6,127 nt of DNA from Clostridia bacterium (GTDB lineage: Bacteria; Bacillota; Clostridia; Christensenellales; Maliibacteriaceae). Shown here one piece after another: positions 1 through 5,866 of the stretch; the first letter of the stretch is position 1; each line of letters begins with the position of its first letter. The notes under the pieces are model-generated. The model was not told the origin of the DNA and made no database searches. It saw only the letters and a program-made list of their open reading frames with translations. The stretch lies in contig JAGBGW010000168.1 of the NCBI GenBank assembly GCA_017935825.1, forward strand, positions 1 through 6,127, read 5' to 3'. Made by a program: the position numbers and the translations under genes.

Positions 1-354
1 ACCTGCAAGGTCAATGGCTGCTGCACGCTCAAATTCAAGGGGAATATCTGCACGCTGTGCGGCGATCAGTGCATTCATCACGCGGTCAACGTTACCGCCT
101 GCAAGGTAGTGTGCTTCCAACTTGTCAATGGGTACATCAATACCTGCCTTGAAGCCCTTGATGACGGGGTTGATGATGCGAGCGGGTGCCACGCGGCGGA
201 TGCGCATACCGACCAACGTGGCGATGGATACGCGTACGCCAGCTGCCATGGACGAGATCCAAAGCCCCAGCGGCACAAAGGTGAAGAAGATGATCAAAAA
301 GACCAATACGACCAATACGATGATCAGCAATGCGAAAGTTTCAATAGTTCCCAT
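1..354 (-). CDS. floA: Flotillin-like protein FloA, N-terminal part (cut by left window edge)
   Basis: Flotillin-like scaffold of bacterial functional membrane microdomains, anchored in the cytoplasmic membrane. Only the first 118 codons are present; the family is usually about 330 residues, so the rest of the SPFH domain and the coiled-coil region lie outside the window. Visible are a hydrophobic membrane hairpin at about residues 5-33 (ending in FFTFVPLGLWIS), then the conserved block with TLVGMRIRRV (47-55), the HYLAGGNVDRV stretch (82-92), NALIAAQRADI and FERAAAIDLAG (108-118). These match from memory the Bacillus subtilis FloA (YqfA) sequence almost motif for motif. The ATG at 352-354 is set by an AAAGGAG ribosome binding site at 362-368, six bases upstream. 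The gene follows nfeD by 39 bases on the same strand, the usual nfeD-floA order, so co-transcription is expected. I am very sure of the family; the symbol rests on remembered similarity to FloA. Confidence 0.95.
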   Translation of the reverse strand, partial: MGTIETFALLIIVLVVLVFLIIFFTFVPLGLWISSMAAGVRVSIATLVGMRIRRVAPARIINPVIKGFKAGIDVPIDKLEAHYLAGGNVDRVMNALIAAQRADIPLEFERAAAIDLAG

Positions 355-393
355 AATGATTCTCCTTTACATGATTTTCATGACTTTTCGGGA

Positions 394-882
394 TTATTCA
401 AATATCTGCCGCACAACGATGCGGTTGCCTTCTGCTTTGATGATACGAACTGATGTTTCGGCAGGCACAAACGCCGCTTCTGCCACCACATCCAGCCGCA
501 CACCGTCAAAATCTGCCGTCCCGGCAGGACGAAGCGGAGTCAGCACTTTGCCTTCCTTGCCCACAAGATACGCAAGGTCCGCAGCAGGTTCGGGATGAAT
601 GCTGGTGGAAAGCACAATGGGGCTTTGCTTAAAACCCTTGGTTTTGGTCACCAGCAGCATGATGAAAAGCGCAATGCCCAGCAGTGCCACCACCGCAGCC
701 AAAAGGAGCATCGCCTCTATCAGCGACTTTGCCTGCAGGAAGATACCAAGGCCGATCAAAATCAAACCGCTGATCCCCGGCAGACCAAATCCCGGAATGA
801 ACATTTCCAAAACCACCAGTGCGATGCCGATCAGCAGTGCCACCGCTGCGATGACGGAAAAAGTGGAAAGATAGGAAAGCAT
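394..882 (-). CDS. Short NfeD family membrane protein (partner of FloA)
   Basis: Membrane protein of the NfeD family, which works with flotillins/stomatins in organising membrane domains. At 162 residues it is the short form: it lacks the N-terminal ClpP-like serine protease domain of long NfeD proteins such as B. subtilis YqeZ. Three membrane segments are seen at about residues 8-29, 33-50 and 55-78, with the typical EMFIPGFGLPGISG turn between the first two. A C-terminal OB-fold NfeD domain covers about 103-160 and contains the hallmark pattern VGKEGKVLTPLRPAGTA followed by DGVRLDVV and VRIIKAEGNRIVV. The ATG is supported by a very strong AAAGGAGGG site at 889-897, six bases upstream. It sits immediately upstream of floA (39-base gap) in the same orientation. 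A candidate promoter lies at 942-965. The family is clear; the exact biochemical role of the short form is not established by the sequence. Confidence 0.93.
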   Translation of the reverse strand: MLSYLSTFSVIAAVALLIGIALVVLEMFIPGFGLPGISGLILIGLGIFLQAKSLIEAMLLLAAVVALLGIALFIMLLVTKTKGFKQSPIVLSTSIHPEPAADLAYLVGKEGKVLTPLRPAGTADFDGVRLDVVAEAAFVPAETSVRIIKAEGNRIVVRQIFE

Positions 883-941
883 CTTTGTCCCTCCTTTATA
901 TATTGGTAAAAGAACCTGTTTGCTATTCTTTTTACAGTCTC

Positions 942-965
942 ATCGTAGCATATTTATCCGTTTCA
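942..965 (-). promoter_or_regulatory. Candidate promoter of nfeD-floA
   Basis: Two overlapping readings are possible. Read as a housekeeping promoter, the minus strand has an extended -10, TGC-TACGAT (950 down to 942), with only a T-rich -35 region (TTTTTT at 965-970 at 17-base spacing). Read as an ECF-sigma promoter, TGAAAC (965 down to 960) is followed by CGAT (945-942), but with a 14-base spacer where about 16 is normal. The start point would fall near 935, giving a leader of roughly 50 bases before the nfeD ATG. The position in the only gap upstream of nfeD supports a promoter here; which sigma factor uses it is not decided. Confidence 0.35.
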
Positions 966-980
966 AAAAACAATTTTTTG
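964..980. repeat. A/T-only inverted repeat upstream of nfeD
   Basis: CAAAAAA (964-970) and TTTTTTG (974-980) form a 7-bp inverted repeat with a three-base loop, between the kinase stop and the nfeD promoter. With six of seven pairs A-T it would be a weak terminator for the kinase transcript at best. As DNA it is an A-tract around the -35/upstream region of the nfeD promoter and could be an UP-element-like or bent segment. The repeat is seen directly; its role is inference. Confidence 0.35.
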
Positions 981-1000
981 CTCAAAACCGCAAACCGCAC

Positions 1001-1036
1001 GCCCAAATGTCGCTTTTGCTGCATCACGCTTTGGGC
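1001..1036. repeat. Inverted repeat spanning the kinase stop codon
   Basis: GCCCAAA at 1001-1007 and TTTGGGC at 1030-1036 form a perfect 7-bp inverted repeat with a 22-base loop across the end of the kinase gene (stop codon 1024-1026). No U-tract follows in the minus-strand transcript, so it is not a classical intrinsic terminator. It could act as a 3' end-stabilising hairpin or be chance. Confidence 0.25.
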
Positions 1037-1899
1037 AAAACACCCGAAAACACCGTCCATTCCCCATTTCGTTCGTAGGAAATATCGCCGCCGCAGGAGC
1101 GCATCACCTGCCGCACGATGGAAAGCCCCATGCCGCGTCCCTCTCCTTTGGTGGAAATGCCCGCATTGAAGATAGCAGGCAGGATGTCGTGAGGCACTTC
1201 GGGGCCGTTGTTCTCCACGCGGAAATAAAACGCAGCTGCATCTTCCTGCAAAACCAGACGCAGCACATGACCGCCATCGCCCTTTTCCTTCATGGCTTCG
1301 GCTGCATTGTCGATCAAATTGGACAGCACACGACACATTTGCCAGTCTTCGATGGGCAGCTGCTCCAATGCCGATCGGATCACCACATCAAAGGCAATGC
1401 CCCGATTTTGGCACATGGCATATTTTGCCTGCAGCAGTGCATTGACCGCCGCATTTTTGGTGCGCAGCACACGGGAAACGTTTTGGATATCCCCACTGAT
1501 ACGCTGAATATAATCCGATGCCTCGGAAAATTCCTGCATTTCAATCAGTCCCGAGACCACCTGTAGATGATTCAAAAAGTCATGCCGTTGGGCACGCAGT
1601 GTACCGTTTAATTTCTCCACCGTGGTCAGTGCCTCCTGCACCGCATCCACATTCTGTCGCCAAAGGCGCAGTGCGCGGGCAGTATAAATGGCAGAGACCA
1701 CGTCAAATACGATCAGCGCACTCAGCGCTATCGCCGCCGTCAGGCGGGGAACGGACAAAAACGATGCATCCTGCATCACCGACTGCATCACCACCACTGC
1801 AAGCAGCAGCAATTCCACAAATGCAAAGATGATGATCGCGCCGGATACCTTCTGCACGTCCGGCTTTTTTCTTCTGTTTTTCCAACGGGAAAGCTTCAT
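1024..1899 (-). CDS. Sensor histidine kinase, Spo0B/CitA-type (orphan)
   Basis: Membrane histidine kinase that would autophosphorylate on His and pass phosphate to a response regulator, which is not encoded in this window. The 291-residue protein starts with a very basic cytoplasmic end (KNRRKK), followed by two membrane segments at about 19-42 and 52-73 joined by a loop of only about ten residues, so there is no external sensor domain. A helical linker (about 78-103) leads to the phosphoacceptor motif RHDFLNHLQVVSGL (105-118; His106), typical of Spo0B-like and CitA/DcuS-like dimerisation domains. The GHKL ATPase domain follows: N box NLIDNAAEA (194-202), G1-like ENNGPE (229-234, with the usual D-x-G aspartate replaced), F-box region IFNAGISTK and G2 GEGRGMGLSIV (252-262). 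I chose the ATG at 1899 rather than the GTG at 1908 because a GAGGTGA ribosome site (1905-1911) lies five bases before the ATG and overlaps the GTG. It has its own promoter. Ligand and partner are unknown. Confidence 0.9.
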   Translation of the reverse strand: MKLSRWKNRRKKPDVQKVSGAIIIFAFVELLLLAVVVMQSVMQDASFLSVPRLTAAIALSALIVFDVVSAIYTARALRLWRQNVDAVQEALTTVEKLNGTLRAQRHDFLNHLQVVSGLIEMQEFSEASDYIQRISGDIQNVSRVLRTKNAAVNALLQAKYAMCQNRGIAFDVVIRSALEQLPIEDWQMCRVLSNLIDNAAEAMKEKGDGGHVLRLVLQEDAAAFYFRVENNGPEVPHDILPAIFNAGISTKGEGRGMGLSIVRQVMRSCGGDISYERNGEWTVFSGVLPKA

Positions 1900-1904
1900 A
1901 TCCC

Positions 1905-1911
1905 TCACCTC
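1905..1911 (-). promoter_or_regulatory. Ribosome binding site that decides the kinase start
   Basis: The minus strand reads GAGGTGA here, five bases upstream of the ATG at 1897-1899. The in-frame GTG at 1906-1908 is inside this site and has no separate ribosome site upstream, so the longer 294-residue reading is less likely. Confidence 0.7.
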
Positions 1912-1920
1912 AATTTGATG

Positions 1921-1937
1921 CTGTGATTATAACACAG
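1921..1937. promoter_or_regulatory. Candidate operator: CTGTG-N7-CACAG dyad over the kinase -10
   Basis: The 17 bases CTGTGATTATAACACAG have perfect 5-bp arms around a 7-base centre that contains most of the -10 box of the kinase promoter. A dimeric regulator bound here would block RNA polymerase. The spacing does not match CRP-type, TnrA/GlnR or Rex sites as I know them, so no regulator is named. Symmetry is seen directly; operator function is inference, and 5-bp arms can arise by chance. Confidence 0.4.
1926..1934 (-). promoter_or_regulatory. Extended -10 promoter of the histidine kinase gene
   Basis: On the minus strand TGT-TATAAT (1934 down to 1926) is a perfect extended -10 element. At 17-base spacing the -35 position reads ACCCAA (1954-1949), which is poor, consistent with dependence on the TG extension. 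Transcription would start near 1919, leaving a leader of about 20 bases that holds only the ribosome binding site. Confidence 0.65.
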
Positions 1938-1989
1938 TTGTTTTCCGCTTGGGTAGAGGTGTATTTTTCAAGATTGCAGAAATGTCATT

Positions 1990-2022
1990 AAAACAAAAAA
2001 AGTCCTCCAAAAAAGGAAGACT
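1990..2022 (-). terminator. Intrinsic terminator of the transporter array
   Basis: In the minus-strand transcript AGUCUUCC (2022-2015) pairs with GGAGGACU (2008-2001), an 8-bp stem with one G-U pair and a loop of six U. It is followed by UUUUUUGUUUU (2000-1990). It begins 13 bases after the stop codon of the last transporter gene. The stem is preceded by five A residues that can extend pairing into the U-tract. On the plus strand the G-U becomes an A-C mismatch, so termination is best in the minus direction. It separates the array from the kinase promoter. Confidence 0.88.
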
Positions 2023-2035
2023 TTTTGTTTGCATT

Positions 2036-3361
2036 TTACACCATATTGGACAGGTCGGGTTCTTCGTGACCCAGTTTTCTGCCAAGGGGATATGCGATGA
2101 AGAACACCACCATTGCGATCAGCTGCAGGATCATTGCCATAGCATAGTAGCCGTTGGCGCCGAACTTGTCAACCAGTACACCGCCGATGAGGGAGCCGAT
2201 AACGCCTGCTGCCAGCTGCAGCGAGCCGCTGATGGTCATAGCGGATGCATTTGCTTCCTGGGGCGTGACACGGGATACGTAGTTGACCATGCAGGTCAGA
2301 TACATGCCGTAGGTAAATCCGTGCATCATCATGGAGATGGCCACAAGCCACACCTGACCGGAGAACAGGCAGATGGTCTGCTCGGCAAAGAACACCACCG
2401 CACAGATGGGGAACAGCTTTTTCACGTTCACACGGCGCATGATGGCGGCACCAAAGAGGAACGTGGGAATTTCCATGTAGCTCTTCAAAGCAATGACAAG
2501 ACCGAGGGAATCGGAATTGCCTGCGATTTCCACCAGCTTATAGGGAAGGAACGTGGTCATGCAGTAAAGCGTCAGACCAAGCAGTGCATGGCTGATGAGG
2601 AACATGCGGAAGTAGTAGCTCTTCAGTGCCAGGATCAACGGATTCTGACCGCCTGCGGTCTTTGCTTTTTTCGACTTCTTTGCAGGTGCGTTCTTTGCAG
2701 CTTCTGCCTTTTCAGCTTTGCGCTGTGCTTCATCGCGACGTTCTTCTGCCATATTGACAAGGCAAAGCACGATCAGCGGGATATTCAGCACTGCGTAGAA
2801 GACAAACGTCCACGCCTGCGTGCCGGTCTTGGCTGCAATGCGGCCAAAGAAAATGCACATGGTGGCATAGCCGATGGAACCCATCAGGCGGACGGAGCCG
2901 TACTGGAAGGTACGTCTTCTGTGGACAGTTCTGACCACCCAGCTGTCAAGCAGGCTGGAGGTAGGGTTTTTAAAGAACATGGAGGCAAGCAGCAGCAAGA
3001 TCAGGCTGGTCATTGCCACCACGGAGGTGCCGCGAAGCAGGGGCACCAGACAGAACAGCACGCTGCTTACGATGACGCAAAGCAGGAACACACGGCGCTG
3101 GGAGCCCATAGTGTCGCTCAAAGAACCCATGATGGGACTTGCCACAATGCCGATGCAGTTGATCAGCGCCATAACGATACCAACAAGGCTTGCAGAATAA
3201 TTCAGTTCCTGCAGGTAGGCTGCAATAAATGCCGTACCTGCACATGCCGCCCAGTAGAACAGTTCGATGGCGGAAAAGTGCACCTGACCTTCTGGAATGC
3301 GGCCGATCAGATGCTTGGCATATGCGCCCACCGATACTTTGCGGGAATGCAAATCTTTCAT
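2036..3361 (-). CDS. MFS transporter, fourth in the tandem array (MFS_1-like)
   Basis: Twelve-TM secondary transporter of the major facilitator superfamily, 441 residues, in the cytoplasmic membrane. Visible signatures are motif A between TM2 and TM3, GSLSDTMGSQRR (79-90), then LLDSW (137-141), YGSVRLMGSIGYA (154-166) and KSYMEIP (293-299). The YG..R..GS..(Y/F)A pattern and the E-I-P in TM8 recall the MFS_1_like/LacY-NupG-HcaT branch, many of which are proton symporters; substrate is unknown. Compared with its paralogs it has a longer N-terminus and a long Lys/Ala/Glu-rich cytoplasmic loop between TM6 and TM7 (about 204-239). It carries an acidic residue in TM1 (Glu33) where its neighbours have Val or Leu. 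The C-terminal EPDLSNMV resembles the partial first gene more than the two between. Start ATG 3359-3361 has AAAGGAG ten bases upstream, overlapping the end of the preceding gene. It is followed by a terminator. Codons TTA, CTA and TCA are absent. Confidence 0.92.
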   Translation of the reverse strand: MKDLHSRKVSVGAYAKHLIGRIPEGQVHFSAIELFYWAACAGTAFIAAYLQELNYSASLVGIVMALINCIGIVASPIMGSLSDTMGSQRRVFLLCVIVSSVLFCLVPLLRGTSVVAMTSLILLLLASMFFKNPTSSLLDSWVVRTVHRRRTFQYGSVRLMGSIGYATMCIFFGRIAAKTGTQAWTFVFYAVLNIPLIVLCLVNMAEERRDEAQRKAEKAEAAKNAPAKKSKKAKTAGGQNPLILALKSYYFRMFLISHALLGLTLYCMTTFLPYKLVEIAGNSDSLGLVIALKSYMEIPTFLFGAAIMRRVNVKKLFPICAVVFFAEQTICLFSGQVWLVAISMMMHGFTYGMYLTCMVNYVSRVTPQEANASAMTISGSLQLAAGVIGSLIGGVLVDKFGANGYYAMAMILQLIAMVVFFIAYPLGRKLGHEEPDLSNMV

Positions 3362-3371
3362 ACTGCAAACG

Positions 3372-3378
3372 CTCCTTT
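3372..3378 (-). promoter_or_regulatory. Ribosome binding site overlapping the upstream stop codon
   Basis: AAAGGAG on the minus strand (3378 down to 3372) shares two bases with the TAA (3379-3377) that ends the previous transporter gene. The site is ten bases before the ATG at 3361. The overlap suggests translational coupling of the third and fourth transporters. Unlike the other two junctions, here the ribosome site lies next to the stop codon. Confidence 0.7.
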
Positions 3379-4591
3379 ACAGATTAGGAATGTTGTCGGG
3401 CAGGGGATGTCCAAGACGCTTGCCCACGGGGACGGAGAATACAAAAATCAAAAGTGCCAGCAGGACGGATGCGCCCGCAAAGATGAAGTAGGCGATGGTG
3501 CCGAATGCATCCACCAGAATGCCGCCCACAGCATTGCCGAACACGGCGCAAATCAGCGCCATGGACACGCAAAGGGAGATGGCACTGGTCGCCGCCTCAG
3601 GCGGTGCAATCTCGTGGACGTAGCGAATCTGGCTGCCGACAAAGATGCCGTTGATGCAGCCCATAATGATCATGGCGGCCGTCACCATGGGCACGCCCTG
3701 TGCGCCGATGAACAAAATCTGCACGGCAGCAAAAAGAAGCATGACCAGCGACAGGCTCTTTCGCATACCGATTTTCTTGATCAGCCACACGGCGATCATA
3801 AGACCGGGAATCTCCGCCAAAGAGCGGAAGGCGGTGACATTGCCAAGAGATCCCGTGCTGCCCGTGACCTCGATCAGCTTATAGGGAATAAACGTGGTGG
3901 AGCAGTACATGGGCAGGTTCAGCAGGCAGTGGCAGATCAGATACACGATCAGATGGTAGTGGCCAAGCACCGCACGCACGCCGATCTTTTTGCCCTTCTC
4001 ACGCTTCACGGGCGCATCGTCGCGCCGTGCATAGAAGCAGAAGAACACAAGCGCCGCGCAAAGCGCCGCATAGATGAAAAAGATGATGTCGGAATTGCCG
4101 TACCATTTGGCAGCCGCAGAGTACACAACGCACATCAAGGCATAGCCAAAGGAACCGATTCTTCGCATGGCGCTGTAGGAGAAATTTTCGCCATTGTCGA
4201 TGACGTTCAAAATCCAGCCGTCGCAAAGACCGCTCATGGGGCGGCAGAAAATTGCCCAGGAGATGTACAGCGGAATGACAAGGGAAAAGCCCATCACCGC
4301 ATAGCGGATGCCAAAGGGTACCAGCAACATGGTGATGCCCGTACCCAGCGCACAGGTCAAAAAGACTTTTCGGGGGTTGCCCAGGCGGTCCGCCCAGTTG
4401 CCCATCATGGGCGAGGAGAACACGCCGATGCAGTTGACGGCGGACATGATGGCGCCCACCACAGCCACGGGGATCTCATTTTCCGCAAGGAATGCAGACA
4501 AAAATGCAGAGCCTGCATAGCCCAGCCAGTAAAGCAGCACGATGGTGCCGTAAAGGGGAAAGCCGTGAAGACCACGGCGTTGGGTTCGCAT
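3377..4591 (-). CDS. MFS transporter, third in the tandem array
   Basis: Major facilitator transporter of 404 residues, about 12 membrane segments, with almost no N-terminal extension before TM1 (about residue 12 onward). Motif A is GNWADRLGNPRK (64-75), closer to the family consensus than in the fourth gene. GLCDGW (121-126), YSAMRRIGSFGYA (139-151) and RSLAEIP (256-262) align with the same positions in the paralogs. The TM6-TM7 loop is short and basic (ARRDDAPVKREKGKK, about 188-202). TM7 to TM9 is very close to the second gene: YKLIEV, AEIP and VWLIKKIG followed by RKS are shared, as are QIRYVH (321-326) and SLCVSMA late in the protein. ATG 4589-4591 is preceded by AGGTGA (4598-4603) at six bases. 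It lies 20 bases after the second gene and 15 before the fourth. Substrate and direction of transport cannot be told; uptake by proton symport is an inference from the branch. Codons TTA, CTA and TCA are absent. Confidence 0.92.
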   Translation of the reverse strand: MRTQRRGLHGFPLYGTIVLLYWLGYAGSAFLSAFLAENEIPVAVVGAIMSAVNCIGVFSSPMMGNWADRLGNPRKVFLTCALGTGITMLLVPFGIRYAVMGFSLVIPLYISWAIFCRPMSGLCDGWILNVIDNGENFSYSAMRRIGSFGYALMCVVYSAAAKWYGNSDIIFFIYAALCAALVFFCFYARRDDAPVKREKGKKIGVRAVLGHYHLIVYLICHCLLNLPMYCSTTFIPYKLIEVTGSTGSLGNVTAFRSLAEIPGLMIAVWLIKKIGMRKSLSLVMLLFAAVQILFIGAQGVPMVTAAMIIMGCINGIFVGSQIRYVHEIAPPEAATSAISLCVSMALICAVFGNAVGGILVDAFGTIAYFIFAGASVLLALLIFVFSVPVGKRLGHPLPDNIPNL

Positions 4592-4598
4592 GTTGATT

Positions 4599-4611
4599 CA
4601 CCTGAAAAACG
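4599..4611 (-). repeat. Conserved junction sequence, copy 1 (between second and third transporter)
   Basis: The minus strand reads CGTTTTTCAGGTG directly after the stop codon of the second transporter. It matches 12 of 13 bases of the junction between the first and second transporters (5854-5866), also directly after the stop. Part of it (AGGTG) is the ribosome site of the next gene. The likely explanation is inheritance from a tandem duplication that included the intergenic segment. Confidence 0.6.
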
Positions 4612-5847
4612 TTAAATTTGAGATTTGAATTCCGGCACGGGGAAGCCGAGGCGCTTGCCGATGGGCACATTGATGATGAAGATCAAAAGGCTCAGCAGCA
4701 CACATGCACCGCAGAAGATGAAGTATGCACCTGTGCCGAAGGCTTCGGTCAGCACACCGCCGATGGAATTTGCAAGGATGCCCGAGATCATCGCCATGGA
4801 CACGCAAAGGGACACCGCAGTTGCCCGTGCCTCGGGCTCGGTAACGGCGTGGACGTAGCGAATCTGACATACCATGTAACCGCCGTTGGTGAAGCCGATC
4901 AAAAACAGCGCGATGTAGATCAGACCCATGCCGCGTGCTGCCAGCAGCATTACCTGCACAACGGTAAACAATATCATAACAAGACCCATGCTCTTGCGCA
5001 AGCCGATTTTTTTGATCAGCCAGACACAAAGAAGAAGGGAGGGAATTTCCGCAAAGGAGCGCAGTACAGAAAGCACGCCGATGGGCGCGGTGGAACCCAC
5101 CACCTCGATCAGCTTATAAGATAAGAAGGTGGTCAAGCCGTTCATGGGCATGGATGCAAGGCAGTAGCAGATCAAAAACATCAAAAGATAGTAATTCTTC
5201 ACCACCGAGCGAAGACCGAAGGAGGACTTTTCCTTGCGCACCACGCGGGTCTCTTTTTCATCGCGCTTGGTGTACACAGCCAGCGCCATCAGCGGCAGGC
5301 AAAGAAGACCGAATGCGTAGAAAGTAAAATTGTGATTGCCCGTATAGCGGTTGATGAGGGCATAGACGATGTTGGCAACTGCGTAGCTGAAAGAGCCGAA
5401 ATAACGGGTCTTTGCATAGTTGAAGCTGCCCTTGACCTCTGCCGCACGCATGACCCAGCTGTCGCAAAGGCCGTGCATGGGAGACGCAAACAGTGCCGCG
5501 ATGAGGATCAGCAGCACGCCCAGCGTCCAGATGCCGCTGCCAACGGACATAAACACGGGACCCAGTGCGTACATCACAGCCGAGATCACCGAGCAGAACA
5601 TGACGATCTTTCGGGGAGAGCCCACGCGGTCGGCAAGGTTACCGATGAGGGCGCAGGCGACCATGCCCACGATGGAACGGGCGGACATGATGGTACCCGT
5701 CTGGGTGGGTGAAAAGCCAAGGTCGGCAAGTGCCGCCGCCATCAGCACCATGGCGGAGTATGCCGCCCAGAATGCCGCCAGCACGCCGCCGTAGACCATG
5801 ATATCGTGGGAAAAATTTTCCTGAAGGAAGGATCTTACCTTATTCAT
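4612..5847 (-). CDS. MFS transporter, second in the tandem array
   Basis: Major facilitator transporter of 411 residues with about 12 membrane segments. Motif A is GNLADRVGSPRK (69-80), a good match to the superfamily consensus. HGLCDSWVMR (125-134), YAKTRYFGSFSYA (144-156) and RSFAEIP (263-269) correspond to the same landmarks in the paralogs. The TM6-TM7 loop is short and charged (KRDEKETRVVRKEK, about 194-207). It is most similar to the third gene, notably SYKLIEVVGST, CVWLIKKIGLRKS, QIRYVHAVTEPEA and SLCVSMAMI. At DNA level the segment encoding QIRYVH (near 4849-4867) is almost identical to its counterpart near 3614-3632. ATG 5845-5847 has AGGTG (5854-5858) six bases upstream. It is 19 bases from the partial first gene and 20 from the third. 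The in-frame TTA at 5122-5124 is a Leu codon that the third and fourth genes avoid. Substrate unknown. Confidence 0.92.
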   Translation of the reverse strand: MNKVRSFLQENFSHDIMVYGGVLAAFWAAYSAMVLMAAALADLGFSPTQTGTIMSARSIVGMVACALIGNLADRVGSPRKIVMFCSVISAVMYALGPVFMSVGSGIWTLGVLLILIAALFASPMHGLCDSWVMRAAEVKGSFNYAKTRYFGSFSYAVANIVYALINRYTGNHNFTFYAFGLLCLPLMALAVYTKRDEKETRVVRKEKSSFGLRSVVKNYYLLMFLICYCLASMPMNGLTTFLSYKLIEVVGSTAPIGVLSVLRSFAEIPSLLLCVWLIKKIGLRKSMGLVMILFTVVQVMLLAARGMGLIYIALFLIGFTNGGYMVCQIRYVHAVTEPEARATAVSLCVSMAMISGILANSIGGVLTEAFGTGAYFIFCGACVLLSLLIFIINVPIGKRLGFPVPEFKSQI

Positions 5848-5853
5848 ACCTCA

Positions 5854-5866
5854 CACCTGCAAAACG
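5854..5866 (-). repeat. Conserved junction sequence, copy 2 (between first and second transporter)
   Basis: The minus strand reads CGTTTTGCAGGTG, starting right after the TGA of the first transporter. It differs by one base from the copy at 4599-4611. A shorter relative, CGTTTGCAGT, sits at 3362-3371 before the fourth gene. Its AGGTG serves as the ribosome site of the second gene. Confidence 0.6.

Noticed and set aside
109..598. Plus-strand open frames of 114 and 158 codons opposite floA and nfeD
   Set aside because: They lie entirely or mostly opposite well-supported genes, have no ribosome site and no recognisable protein features.
932..1336. Minus-strand open frame of 134 codons overlapping the kinase end
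   Set aside because: It is out of frame inside the ATPase domain of the kinase, Cys/Arg/His-rich and without a ribosome site.
1906..1908. GTG as the kinase start codon (294 residues)
   Set aside because: It lies inside the GAGGTGA ribosome site and has none of its own; the ATG at 1899 is correctly spaced.
1921..1937. Assignment of the dyad to CRP, TnrA/GlnR or Rex
   Set aside because: Arm sequence is partly similar, but the spacing differs from each consensus (CRP N6, TnrA-type TGTNA-N7-TNACA, Rex TTGTG-N8-CACAA).
2647..2671. GACCG-CCTG-CGGTC hairpin followed by a T-rich run on the plus strand, resembling an intrinsic terminator
   Set aside because: The bases encode the Lys/Thr/Gly-rich loop of the fourth transporter, the stem is only five pairs, and there is no plus-strand transcript to end. 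It might limit antisense transcription, but nothing shows that.
1949..4615. Plus-strand open frame of 888 codons as a gene
   Set aside because: It is the exact-register complement of two clear MFS genes. It starts with TTG and no ribosome site, its composition is what complemented membrane-protein codons give, and it runs through the terminator hairpin.
4618..5712. Plus-strand open frames (168 and 126 codons) opposite the second transporter
   Set aside because: Same-register complements of the transporter; His/Asp/Gln-rich with no independent start signals.
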